Assembly: GCA_025057615.1 (NCBI GenBank)
Contig: JANXBF010000009.1
Location: 1 to 45,771, forward strand
Direction of reading: 5' to 3'
Origin: Candidatus Calescibacterium sp.
GTDB taxonomy: Bacteria > DRYD01
DNA length: 45,771 bases
Under the pieces are notes generated by a model. The model was given only the letters and a program-made list of their open reading frames with translations. It was not told the DNA's origin and searched no databases. Numbering within the stretch: position 1 is the stretch's first letter; the number at the start of each line of letters is the position of its first letter. Below are positions 1 to 6,388 of this stretch, one piece after another. A program made the translations under genes and the position numbers.

Positions 1-894
1 AGATTTTGCTTTGACTATAATAGCTCCAGGATTAATCATCTTTATATTATCTTCAACTTTTTTTATATTTTCTTGGGAAGAAGAATCTATTTTGTTGATA
101 ACTGCTATGTGACACATTCTGGCGTTAACCTCACCAGGAAAATAAGACAACTCATGATCTGGCCTATGAGGATCAAAAACTGTTATCCATATATCTGGTT
201 TGAAAAATGGAAAATCATTATTACCTCCATCCCAAACTATTACATCAGCTTCTTTTTCAGCTTCCCTCAATATTTTTTCATAATCCACACCTGCGTAAAC
301 CACATGACCTTCTTTTATATGAGGTAAATATTCTTCACCTTCTTCAATAGTACAATTGTGTTTTATTATATCGTCAGGTGTTTCAAACCTCTGGACAATC
401 TGTTTTGAAAGATCCCCGTAAGGCATTGGATGCCTAACAACAACAACTTTCAATCCCATATCTTTTAATATTTTAGCAACTTTTCTTGAAGTCTGACTTT
501 TACCGCAACCAGTTCTTACAGCAGTCACAGCGACAACAGGCTTAGAAGAATATAAAAAAGTACTTTTAGGAGAAAGCAATCTAAAATTGGCACCCGCCTT
601 CAAAACTCTACTTGCAAGATTCATAACATAAACATGACTAACATCAGAATAAGAAAAAACAACCTCATCAACTGAATATTTTTCAATTAAACTTTCCAAA
701 TCATCTTCAGGATAAATCGGAATCCCATTGGGGTAATTCTTACCAGCTAGAACCGCGGGATAAATCCTATTTTCTATTGAAGGTATCTGTGTAGCAGTAA
801 AAGCTACAACCTGATAATCATCCTTATCTCTAAAAAACATGTTGAAATTATGAAAATCCCTTCCACCAGCACCCAAAATAATGACCCTTTTCAT
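1..894 (-). CDS. cyclic 2,3-diphosphoglycerate synthase-like NTPase, 5' part only (3' end cut by window edge)
   Basis: An open frame of 298 codons starts at ATG 894-892, preceded by AAAGGAGGG, and is still open at base 1. The N terminus (MKRVIILGAGGRDFHNFN) is a nucleotide-binding fold start. It is followed by FTATQIPSI and a YP..LAG..YPNGIPI stretch, as in proteins annotated as cyclic 2,3-diphosphoglycerate synthetase. A P-loop (VRTGCGKSQTS) lies at about residues 124-134, and VVWDGGNNDFPFF and VINKID give further GTPase-like motifs. Full-length members are about 440-460 residues, so roughly a third is missing. The archaeal enzyme makes a thermoprotectant from 2,3-bisphosphoglycerate; the role of bacterial homologues is uncertain, so the name is by family resemblance. 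The gene lies about 100 bp downstream of the sulfur operon on the same strand. Confidence 0.75.
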   Translation of the reverse strand, partial: MKRVIILGAGGRDFHNFNMFFRDKDDYQVVAFTATQIPSIENRIYPAVLAGKNYPNGIPIYPEDDLESLIEKYSVDEVVFSYSDVSHVYVMNLASRVLKAGANFRLLSPKSTFLYSSKPVVAVTAVRTGCGKSQTSRKVAKILKDMGLKVVVVRHPMPYGDLSKQIVQRFETPDDIIKHNCTIEEGEEYLPHIKEGHVVYAGVDYEKILREAEKEADVIVWDGGNNDFPFFKPDIWITVFDPHRPDHELSYFPGEVNARMCHIAVINKIDSSSQENIKKVEDNIKMINPGAIIVKAKS

Positions 895-991
895 AAAGAG
901 ACCCTCCTTTGAACAACTGCAATATAATTTTCTATATCAAATAAAGCAAAACCTTCTATAGAATAGATAACTACATAAAAATATTTTAAAA

Positions 992-1513
992 CTATAATTT
1001 TTTAGTTTCAAAAAAGTAAAATATACCTATAGCAAATATCGCTAAAATAACAATGATAATGTAAGGAGAAACATTAAAATACTGATATATAGTAATCTTT
1101 CCCAAATTACCAAACTCAATAATGGGTTTCAAATATGGATATAAATTTGCAAAGATCATAGAACCAACCAACATACCAAGTATAGCAAATAGAGCATGAA
1201 CCCTTCCTTCAGCCAAAGCAGCAACAGAAGTCCCAGGACAATACCCAGTCATGGCCCAACCTAAACCAAAAAGAATACCACCAACAACAATCGCACCAAT
1301 CATCATAGGTTTCAAATGAAGATTAATTAATCCCATTTGATACAAAACATTTACACCTATAGAACCAACAACAACTGCAGAGAACATAAATTTTATAATA
1401 GTCATATCTTTCAGTAATACCGCAGATACTTGTTTTTCATATCTTATAACCTTTGCAAGAGTAAGTATAGAACCAAAAATTACTCCAAATACTAAACCAA
1501 GTACTAATTCCAC
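992..1513 (-). CDS. YeeE/YedE-family transporter subunit, second half
   Basis: A small membrane protein of about 173 residues with four to five hydrophobic segments. The signature GYCPGTSVAALAEG near residue 86 carries the conserved cysteine of the YeeE/YedE family, whose members move thiosulfate or other reduced sulfur into the cell through a cysteine relay. It pairs with the upstream gene 1519-2046, which holds the other half (C-P-S-G-H-G motif). Together they equal one full-length transporter. The frame can be opened at GTG 1522, overlapping the upstream stop as GTGA, but GGAGG sits directly on that codon. GTG 1513 has normal spacing and is preferred. Last gene of the sulfane-sulfur operon. 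Confidence 0.82.
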   Translation of the reverse strand: MELVLGLVFGVIFGSILTLAKVIRYEKQVSAVLLKDMTIIKFMFSAVVVGSIGVNVLYQMGLINLHLKPMMIGAIVVGGILFGLGWAMTGYCPGTSVAALAEGRVHALFAILGMLVGSMIFANLYPYLKPIIEFGNLGKITIYQYFNVSPYIIIVILAIFAIGIFYFFETKKL

Positions 1514-1518
1514 ACATA

Positions 1519-2046
1519 TCACCTCCTACTTCTATATATCAAGTTTGCAAATATTATAGCAGAAGAGAAAAAAACAATAACAGCAAGCAAAGAACCCAAT
1601 GAAAGCTGCATCATACCACTCAAACCATGTCCACTTGGACAACCATCAGCCAACCTGGCACCAAAAGCAACAAAAATCCCTCCAATAAAAGCAAAAACAG
1701 CTCTCAGAATAAAGTTATTTCCAAAGCGCTCCCTGAAAATAGGAGGCACTAATTCAATCCTAAAACTCCCTGAAAGAATAGACGAAATCAAAGCCCCCAA
1801 AAATATACCAATAACAAACATAAATTGCCAATCAATAGTCAATTTTACTTTGTCATAATACTGATTTGATATATCATGAACAAAAAACTTTTCTATTAAA
1901 CCTGCCATTTTAACAAAAGTAGTAGAAGTACCCAAAAATTTGGTATCACCTATCAACACTGTGGTTAAATATACTATCAATATAGCAAGTATTCCAACTA
2001 AGATACCACCAATATAGGGATTCAAAACTCTCTCCTTCATACTCAT
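1519..2046 (-). CDS. YeeE/YedE-family transporter subunit, first half
   Basis: A membrane protein of about 175 residues with a cytosolic N terminus and at least four hydrophobic segments. Near residue 132 it has the motif GARLADGCPSGHGLSG, a conserved cysteine loop of YeeE/YedE (thiosulfate/sulfur) transporters. The ATG at 2046 is chosen because AAAGG precedes it by five bases; an in-frame GTG lies one codon earlier and another ATG two codons later. It lies 9 bp after the CsoR/CstR-type regulator and overlaps the second transporter half. The operon contains TusA, DsrE2 and a persulfide dioxygenase, so import of reduced sulfur or disposal of excess is the likely job. The substrate cannot be read from the sequence. 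Confidence 0.83.
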   Translation of the reverse strand: MSMKERVLNPYIGGILVGILAILIVYLTTVLIGDTKFLGTSTTFVKMAGLIEKFFVHDISNQYYDKVKLTIDWQFMFVIGIFLGALISSILSGSFRIELVPPIFRERFGNNFILRAVFAFIGGIFVAFGARLADGCPSGHGLSGMMQLSLGSLLAVIVFFSSAIIFANLIYRSRR

Positions 2047-2055
2047 CACAACCTT

Positions 2056-2361
2056 TCATAAATATTTTTCTATCAACTTGCTTACATATGATATCTTTTC
2101 TTTCAATTCCTGAAGTTCTTCAGATTCTTTAACATTAATATTAATGCAACAATTATTCTCCAAGATCTTTGATATAGCATTTGTGAAAGTTTTATGTATG
2201 GCTTGCTTAACAGCTGCCAACTGATGTATAACAATATCACAACTCTCCTCTTTTTCTATCATGTTTATTATAGCTCTTATCTGACCCTCTATCTTAGATA
2301 ATCTTGTAACCAGCTCCCTTTTATCAGCTTTATCCATTATTCTTAAATCATTCTTTACCAT
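2056..2361 (-). CDS. CsoR/RcnR/CstR-family transcriptional repressor, probably persulfide-sensing (CstR-like)
   Basis: A 101-residue all-helical protein with the typical family core: RLSKIEGQIRAIINMIE, then C41, the helix IHQLAAVKQAIHK, and Cys-Cys at 71-72. In copper-sensing CsoR the ligands are Cys, His and Cys at relative positions 0, +25 and +29. Here +25 is Ile (residue 66), so the metal-binding His is absent, and the second Cys falls at +30/+31. Two cysteines without the His is the CstR pattern, in which the pair forms di- to tetrasulfide bridges. The setting, among rhodanese, TusA, DsrE2 and a persulfide dioxygenase, supports this. Shine-Dalgarno GGGAG lies 9 bases before the ATG. Likely target: the ATACCCCTA repeats at 5838-5882. 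Confidence 0.85.
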   Translation of the reverse strand: MVKNDLRIMDKADKRELVTRLSKIEGQIRAIINMIEKEESCDIVIHQLAAVKQAIHKTFTNAISKILENNCCININVKESEELQELKEKISYVSKLIEKYL

Positions 2362-2387
2362 AATCTCACACTCCCTAATTCAAATAT

Positions 2388-3593
2388 TCATAATTTTACA
2401 AACTGCCCCAAAATAAGGATTACAAAATAAGAAACTAAACCAACAAATACAGCACCAATAAAGCCAATAACAAAAGGCTTTATTCCTATTCCTCTAAAAA
2501 CAGAAAAATTCGTATTCAACCCAACCGCAGCCATAGCAGTTCCCAACAAATACTTAGAACCCCAAAGCTCACCAATATTATTAACCAAGCTTTTCCATGA
2601 ATTAGAATCAAAAATTCCCAATGCAAGATTTCCATTCATTAAACCTATATCTCCTACAGATCTCAAAACAGCCATAAGAATAAAACCAATTATAAATGTT
2701 GGTATTAAAGAAATAACATTTATTTTTTGATGTTCCTCATCAACTCTACTTCTCAAATAAAGGAAGGCAAGCAGAGGAACAACAATTGCAAGAAATAAAT
2801 TCCTCGTCAATTTAGTTACAGTAGCAGCTTTAAATACAGTATCATCAGAAAAAACCTCTTTGTAGGTAAGAGCAGCACCAACTACCTGTGAAGTCTCATG
2901 AATAGCAGTTCCCAAAAACAATCCTATCTGTTCAGAAGTGGTAAACAAAAATTTAGCTAAATATGGATATAGAAACATAGCCAATAAACCAAATATAGTT
3001 ACGTTAGCTACAGAGTAAGCTATTTCTTTATTATCAGCTTTTATTGCAGGAGATACAGAAACAATAGCAGTAACACCACATATACTGGTACCAGCAGCTA
3101 TTAAAGTCCCCAATTTTTCTGGTAACTTCATCAACCTATTGATAAAATAAATAAATATTAGAGCTGAGAAAATCACGATTAAAACAATTGGTATTCCCCA
3201 AAATCCCAATTTCAACACCTCATTAACACTGAGCTTTATACCAACAAATATTATACCTAACCTGAGAATTTTGGTGACAGAAAAATCTATTCCATTCTTA
3301 AAAATATCAGAAAGCTTAAAAATATTAGAAACTATCATACCAAGAATTATAGCAATCAAAACTGAAGAAATAGGACTGCTCTTACCAGTGGGATCTATAC
3401 CCTGAATTTTCAGTAAAAATTTTCCAATACCATCAGCTATAGGTATAGCAAGCAACATCAAAATAACCGATAAGGCGAGTCCCGGAATTATAGATGGTAA
3501 TAAACGTAAGTTTTTAACTCCGAATAAAGCCTTGATAAATTTATTTTCATTTTCAATTTCTTTATCTACACTTCCTGTTTCCTTTGTACTCAT
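2388..3593 (-). CDS. YeiH-family putative sulfate/anion exporter
   Basis: A 401-residue integral membrane protein with about ten hydrophobic helices, of the YeiH/UPF0324 'putative sulfate exporter' family. Recognisable family segments are SVLIAIILGMIVSN, LRLGIIFVGIKLSV and GTSICGVTAIVSVSPAIKA in the middle, GTAIHETSQVVGAA near residue 230, and AMAAVGLNTNF near the C terminus. Start ATG 3593 follows GGAAGGGG. It sits between the DsrE2-like gene and the CstR-like regulator. Export of sulfite or sulfate made by the persulfide dioxygenase is a reasonable inference, because that enzyme produces sulfite. Biochemical proof of the substrate is thin for the whole family. Confidence 0.85.
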   Translation of the reverse strand: MSTKETGSVDKEIENENKFIKALFGVKNLRLLPSIIPGLALSVILMLLAIPIADGIGKFLLKIQGIDPTGKSSPISSVLIAIILGMIVSNIFKLSDIFKNGIDFSVTKILRLGIIFVGIKLSVNEVLKLGFWGIPIVLIVIFSALIFIYFINRLMKLPEKLGTLIAAGTSICGVTAIVSVSPAIKADNKEIAYSVANVTIFGLLAMFLYPYLAKFLFTTSEQIGLFLGTAIHETSQVVGAALTYKEVFSDDTVFKAATVTKLTRNLFLAIVVPLLAFLYLRSRVDEEHQKINVISLIPTFIIGFILMAVLRSVGDIGLMNGNLALGIFDSNSWKSLVNNIGELWGSKYLLGTAMAAVGLNTNFSVFRGIGIKPFVIGFIGAVFVGLVSYFVILILGQFVKL

Positions 3594-3615
3594 AAAACAT
3601 AACCCCTTCCCAAAA

Positions 3616-4227
3616 CTATATAAATATAGTCATAGCAGAATTGAGAGCGTGCGATAAGAAATAAGCAACTCCTCCAGACTCAACACCTTCCATAAGTTCA
3701 TCATCTTGAATACCCAAAACATCCTTAGACATTTCACAGGCTACAAACCTTATTCCCAGATCTTTAGCAATCTTTATCAAATCCTCAAGAGTATTAACGT
3801 TTTTTTCTTTCATCATCTTTTTTAACATCATAGCTCCTATACCTAAAAAATTCATCTTTGAAACCGGTAGATCGCTATAACTTTTTGGATTAAGCAGAGA
3901 GAATAATTTCTGATGCCATTTCTTATTTTTGAAGTTTCTTTTTACTTTTATAGAATTAATTCCCCAGAAAGTGAAAAAAATAGTAACCTCTTTACCAAAA
4001 GAAGCAGCACCAGTGGCAATTATCATCGAAGCAAGAACTCTATCCAAATCTCCAGAAAAAACAACTATTGAAACCTTATTTTTCTGACTTATAATTTCTG
4101 AAAGCTGGTCCTTTAAATTATTCAACTCTTCTTGTAATTTGTTTATCTGATTGTGCATTTCTGCAACAGATCTTTCTGTAACAGATCGGTTTTCAAATGA
4201 TTCATTTCTTATAGCTTCAAAAGACAT
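3616..4227 (-). CDS. DsrE2-like sulfur-carrier/peroxiredoxin-like protein with N-terminal coiled coil
   Basis: A 203-residue protein. Residues 20-50 are a predicted coiled coil (heptad-like EMHNQINKLQEELNNLKDQL). The rest is a DsrE/DsrF-type fold: VSIVVFSGDLDRVLASMIIATGAASFG, then FFTFWGINS, and a C-terminal FVACEMSKDVLGI holding the single conserved Cys (about residue 164), ending LNSAMTIFI. DsrE2 proteins carry persulfide sulfur and are commonly encoded with TusA and rhodanese, exactly as here. Start ATG 4227 is preceded by GGGGG. Residues 88-125 hold a Lys/Arg/Trp-rich stretch that may contact a partner or membrane. Function as a sulfur relay is inferred from family and context. Confidence 0.86.
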   Translation of the reverse strand: MSFEAIRNESFENRSVTERSVAEMHNQINKLQEELNNLKDQLSEIISQKNKVSIVVFSGDLDRVLASMIIATGAASFGKEVTIFFTFWGINSIKVKRNFKNKKWHQKLFSLLNPKSYSDLPVSKMNFLGIGAMMLKKMMKEKNVNTLEDLIKIAKDLGIRFVACEMSKDVLGIQDDELMEGVESGGVAYFLSHALNSAMTIFI

Positions 4228-4239
4228 ATATTTTCCCCC

Positions 4240-4488
4240 TTATTTTTTCTTAACATAGTGTATATATATTTCTTTTCCATTTTCGTCTTTCTCTGTAGAT
4301 TGAGAAATCAATTCTATTGTTTTATCAGTATTTGCCCAACCCTGAAAATCCTTAATTGATCCCTTATCTGTTGCTATTACTTTAATGACAGTTCCAGATT
4401 GCACCTTATTTAGTTCTTGCTTAGTTTTTACTAGCGGCATAGGGCACGAAAGACCTTTAACATCAAGAACCACATCAAAATTAGTCAT
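4240..4488 (-). CDS. tusA: TusA-family sulfur carrier protein
   Basis: An 82-residue protein with the TusA signature GLSCPMPLVKTKQEL. Cys15 in the CPMP motif is the residue that carries persulfide sulfur in this family, and the beta-alpha-beta pattern continues through VIKVIATDKGSIKDFQGWA. It is preceded by an almost perfect Shine-Dalgarno (AAAGGAGGTGAT). The 12-bp gap to the DsrE2-like gene implies co-translation and probable direct sulfur transfer between the two. In this operon it would accept sulfur from the rhodanese domain encoded upstream. A hairpin and a possible secondary promoter lie in the 106 bp before it. Confidence 0.92.
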   Translation of the reverse strand: MTNFDVVLDVKGLSCPMPLVKTKQELNKVQSGTVIKVIATDKGSIKDFQGWANTDKTIELISQSTEKDENGKEIYIHYVKKK

Positions 4489-4529
4489 TCCCTAATCACC
4501 TCCTTTATTCGCTTCTTTACTCCTTCTTT

Positions 4530-4541
4530 ATAACATGTTAT
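4530..4541. repeat. 12-bp perfect palindrome ATAACATGTTAT
   Basis: A perfect dyad lying between the hairpin at 4545-4575 and tusA. It could be a small operator or part of a larger leader structure. No protein can be assigned to it. Confidence 0.3.
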
Positions 4542-4544
4542 AGT

Positions 4545-4575
4545 GGTAGAGAGGAGAATTTATCTCCTCTCTACC
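4545..4575 (-). other. 13-bp perfect hairpin in the dioxygenase-tusA intergenic region
   Basis: GGTAGAGAGGAGA at 4545-4557 pairs perfectly with 4563-4575, with a 5-base loop. Neither side is followed by a T run, so a classical intrinsic terminator is unlikely. It begins about 11 bases after the TATAAT at 4586-4591 (read on the minus strand), which would place it at the extreme 5' end of a tusA-dsrE2 transcript as a stabilising structure. Alternatively it protects the 3' end of the dioxygenase mRNA. Confidence 0.6.
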
Positions 4576-4585
4576 AAATGTCTAT

Positions 4586-4591
4586 ATTATA
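4586..4591 (-). promoter_or_regulatory. possible internal -10 box (TATAAT) for tusA and downstream genes
   Basis: A perfect TATAAT on the minus strand just left of the dioxygenase stop codon. The best -35 is TTCACA with a rather long 19-bp spacer, so this is a weak candidate for uncoupling the carrier/transport genes from the dioxygenase gene. Confidence 0.3.
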
Positions 4592-4594
4592 TCA

Positions 4595-5791
4595 TTAATT
4601 AACATATGCTTGTGAAAGAGCACATATATTCTTGCCAGTTTCCAACTCTTGAGCTCTTTCTTCATCCACTTCAATAAGCTCTATATTAACTCTCTTTATA
4701 TCAACATACTCTTGTGGGAAAACAGGCAAGCTGGAAAGCATATACTTTACAAATTCATCCTTACCTTTTGTTATTAGTAAATTGAGAGCTTCATTAGATT
4801 TCTTAAGCACTCCTAAATTCTCTATAAATAAACCTTTTTCATTGGCTTCTGAGAATTTACTAAAGTGAGCAGGTAGAACAACTATATTATCATCAAGATT
4901 AACCAATCTCAAGAGGGATTCAGCTTGAATCGGAGCCCATGATTCTCCTCTACCACCTAAGTCAGGTCTTGCAACGGAAACTATAAATATCGTATCACCC
5001 GTGAAAAGATACTTATCATTTACTAAGAACACTAAATTACCCAAAGTATGTCCTGGAACATGCAAAACTTTTATTTTAGATTTTCCTAGTGTTAACACAT
5101 CTCCCTCTTTAAGAAAAGAGAACTGAACTTTTCCAATCATTACATCAACAGGGTGTATGGCATCAAACGGATGAAAATAGTATGGCACATTTAAAATCTT
5201 GGACAACTTAGGACCACCACTTATATGATCAGCATGTATATGTGTATCTAGAATAAAACTAATAGTTGCTCCTTTTTCCTTTATAAAATTCAAATACTTT
5301 TCAACATGTCTTAAGGGATCAATAATAGTTGCTTGGCCATCGGAGATAACTACCCAACTCAAGTCACCTCTGGAAACTCTACTAATTTGATAAATTGAAA
5401 GTTCAGGGGACTCAACAACTGTCTTGTAGTCGTAATAGTTGAACCAGTTTTGCATTCCTCCTTCTATATTGTAAGCATTGTAACCCAGCTTTACAAGATT
5501 TCTAGTGAATATTTCTGATGTGCCACCTTGATCACATACTACATAAAGTTCTTCGTTCTTAGAAAACATATTTGGAAAATTTTTTTCTATATAATTTGTC
5601 ATATCTTTATCTATGTCTCCAGAATCTAACATTTGTGCATAATACATGTTAAATATTGTGAAATTATTTTTGCCTTCTATTTTTTGAGCTTTAAACTTTT
5701 CTGGACTCCTTAGGTCAATAACGGTGACCTTTTCGTCTCTGAGTATCTTCTCGTACAACTGGCCTGGGGATATCACTCTTTGGCAACTCAT
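4595..5791 (-). CDS. rhodanese-metallo-beta-lactamase fusion, persulfide dioxygenase (ETHE1/CstB-like)
   Basis: A 398-residue two-domain enzyme. Residues 1-125 are a rhodanese domain (VTVIDLRSPEKF; active-site loop VVCDQGGTS with Cys at about 86). Residues 130-370 are a metallo-beta-lactamase domain of the sulfur dioxygenase type: DTHIHADHISGG at about 181-192, PGHTLGN, FTGDTIF, ARPDLGGRG and LPAHF supply the iron ligands. The expected chemistry is oxidation of glutathione- or thiol-bound persulfide to sulfite, with sulfur passed to or from the rhodanese Cys. In staphylococcal CstB the dioxygenase domain comes first; here the rhodanese leads. Shine-Dalgarno AGGAGG precedes ATG 5791. First gene of the operon, with a TATAAT and repeated ATACCCCTA upstream. 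No sulfide:quinone oxidoreductase is seen nearby. Confidence 0.9.
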   Translation of the reverse strand: MSCQRVISPGQLYEKILRDEKVTVIDLRSPEKFKAQKIEGKNNFTIFNMYYAQMLDSGDIDKDMTNYIEKNFPNMFSKNEELYVVCDQGGTSEIFTRNLVKLGYNAYNIEGGMQNWFNYYDYKTVVESPELSIYQISRVSRGDLSWVVISDGQATIIDPLRHVEKYLNFIKEKGATISFILDTHIHADHISGGPKLSKILNVPYYFHPFDAIHPVDVMIGKVQFSFLKEGDVLTLGKSKIKVLHVPGHTLGNLVFLVNDKYLFTGDTIFIVSVARPDLGGRGESWAPIQAESLLRLVNLDDNIVVLPAHFSKFSEANEKGLFIENLGVLKKSNEALNLLITKGKDEFVKYMLSSLPVFPQEYVDIKRVNIELIEVDEERAQELETGKNICALSQAYVN

Positions 5792-5837
5792 TTAGCTCAC
5801 CTCCTGTTTTACTCTTCTATTGTCCCTTGCCCTACCC

Positions 5838-5882
5838 ATACCCCTATCTGTTATACCCCTACCACTATATTATTATACCCTA
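5838..5882. promoter_or_regulatory. candidate CstR/CsoR operator: repeated ATACCCCTA
   Basis: ATACCCCTA occurs at 5838-5846 and 5853-5861, and ATACCCTA at 5875-5882, with a further CCCTACCCATA just left at 5830-5840. CsoR/CstR-family operators are known to be C/G tracts flanked by AT (TACCCC-type half-sites). The third copy lies on the -10 box, so binding there would block transcription of the sulfur operon, which encodes its own CstR-like regulator. The half-sites here are direct rather than inverted, which is a caution. Confidence 0.5.
5872..5877 (-). promoter_or_regulatory. -10 box (TATAAT) of the sulfur operon
   Basis: A perfect TATAAT on the minus strand, 81 bases upstream of the dioxygenase start. 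No convincing -35 hexamer sits 17 bp upstream (GGAGGA), so the promoter may depend on an activator or simply be weak. It is embedded in the ATACCC repeat series. Confidence 0.5.
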
Positions 5883-5914
5883 AAATTATCCAATTCCTCC
5901 ATAATTTTTTATAT

Positions 5915-5942
5915 AAAAATATTGATTTTTGTCAATATTTTT
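5915..5942. terminator. AT-rich 11-bp stem-loop, possible terminator of the KH-protein gene
   Basis: AAAAATATTGA at 5915-5925 pairs with TCAATATTTTT at 5932-5942 around a 6-base loop, and T-rich sequence follows on both strands. On the minus strand it would lie about 110 bases after the stop of the KH-like gene. The stem is almost all A/T, so efficiency is doubtful. Confidence 0.35.
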
Positions 5943-5975
5943 GAATAAATATAAAATTTTTGAATAAATATAAAA
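5938..5975. repeat. two tandem 19-bp direct repeats, AT-only apart from one G each
   Basis: The unit TTTTTGAATAAATATAAAA is present twice head to tail (5938-5956 and 5957-5975). With neighbouring TTATCC words (5886, 5990) it forms a repeat-rich intergenic region of about 260 bp (5792-6049) between two genes on the same strand. Confidence 0.6.
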
Positions 5976-6049
5976 ATTATCTAAAAAAATTATCCACTAC
6001 AATATTTAAATAATAAAAATAAACCCCAAATACAAATGATTACAGGACT

Positions 6050-6328
6050 CTATTTTTTGAGCACAAAATCCACATGTATTTTCTTATTAATTTTTGCACC
6101 GTAAGCCATAACTATTGCTTTAACCGAAGTTAACAGTACTTTATTTTTCACTATAAAATTGTAATCATTTTTGGCTGTTAAAACTTTTAAATATATATTT
6201 TTTGCATCCTCCTTGTAGTTAATAGAAAAACTTGAAAAAACTGTAGAAAGAAGATAATTCAAAATCTCTTTTGAATTTTCAGCATAGTTAGTAACTTTAT
6301 CACTACTACTCAAATTATTATCCAACAT
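6050..6328 (-). CDS. divergent KH-domain protein, KhpA-like, without a GXXG loop
   Basis: A 92-residue protein. The order of elements matches KhpA (YlqC), a small RNA-binding KH protein that works with KhpB/Jag: helix EILNYLLSTVF, a strand (NIYLKVLT), then NDYNFIVKNKVLLTSVKAIVMAYGAKINKKIHVDFV, which lines up with the family's IGRxGRTIxAIRTLV...KKVxxxIV. The RNA-gripping GXXG loop is replaced by VKNK, so nucleic-acid binding in the usual mode is doubtful. The ATG at 6328 is preceded by GGAAGGTGG at good spacing; a GTG three codons earlier overlaps that site. It lies directly downstream of glyA. The assignment rests on pattern similarity only. Confidence 0.5.
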   Translation of the reverse strand: MLDNNLSSSDKVTNYAENSKEILNYLLSTVFSSFSINYKEDAKNIYLKVLTAKNDYNFIVKNKVLLTSVKAIVMAYGAKINKKIHVDFVLKK

Positions 6329-6388
6329 AAAAACCACCTTCCAAACTTTTTAATAATATACAAAAAATAAACCCTTTAATAATATACA

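Noticed and set aside
988-1008. AAACTA/TAGTTT inverted repeat as terminator of the sulfur operon
   Set aside because: Six A/T-rich pairs overlapping the stop codon are too weak to call.
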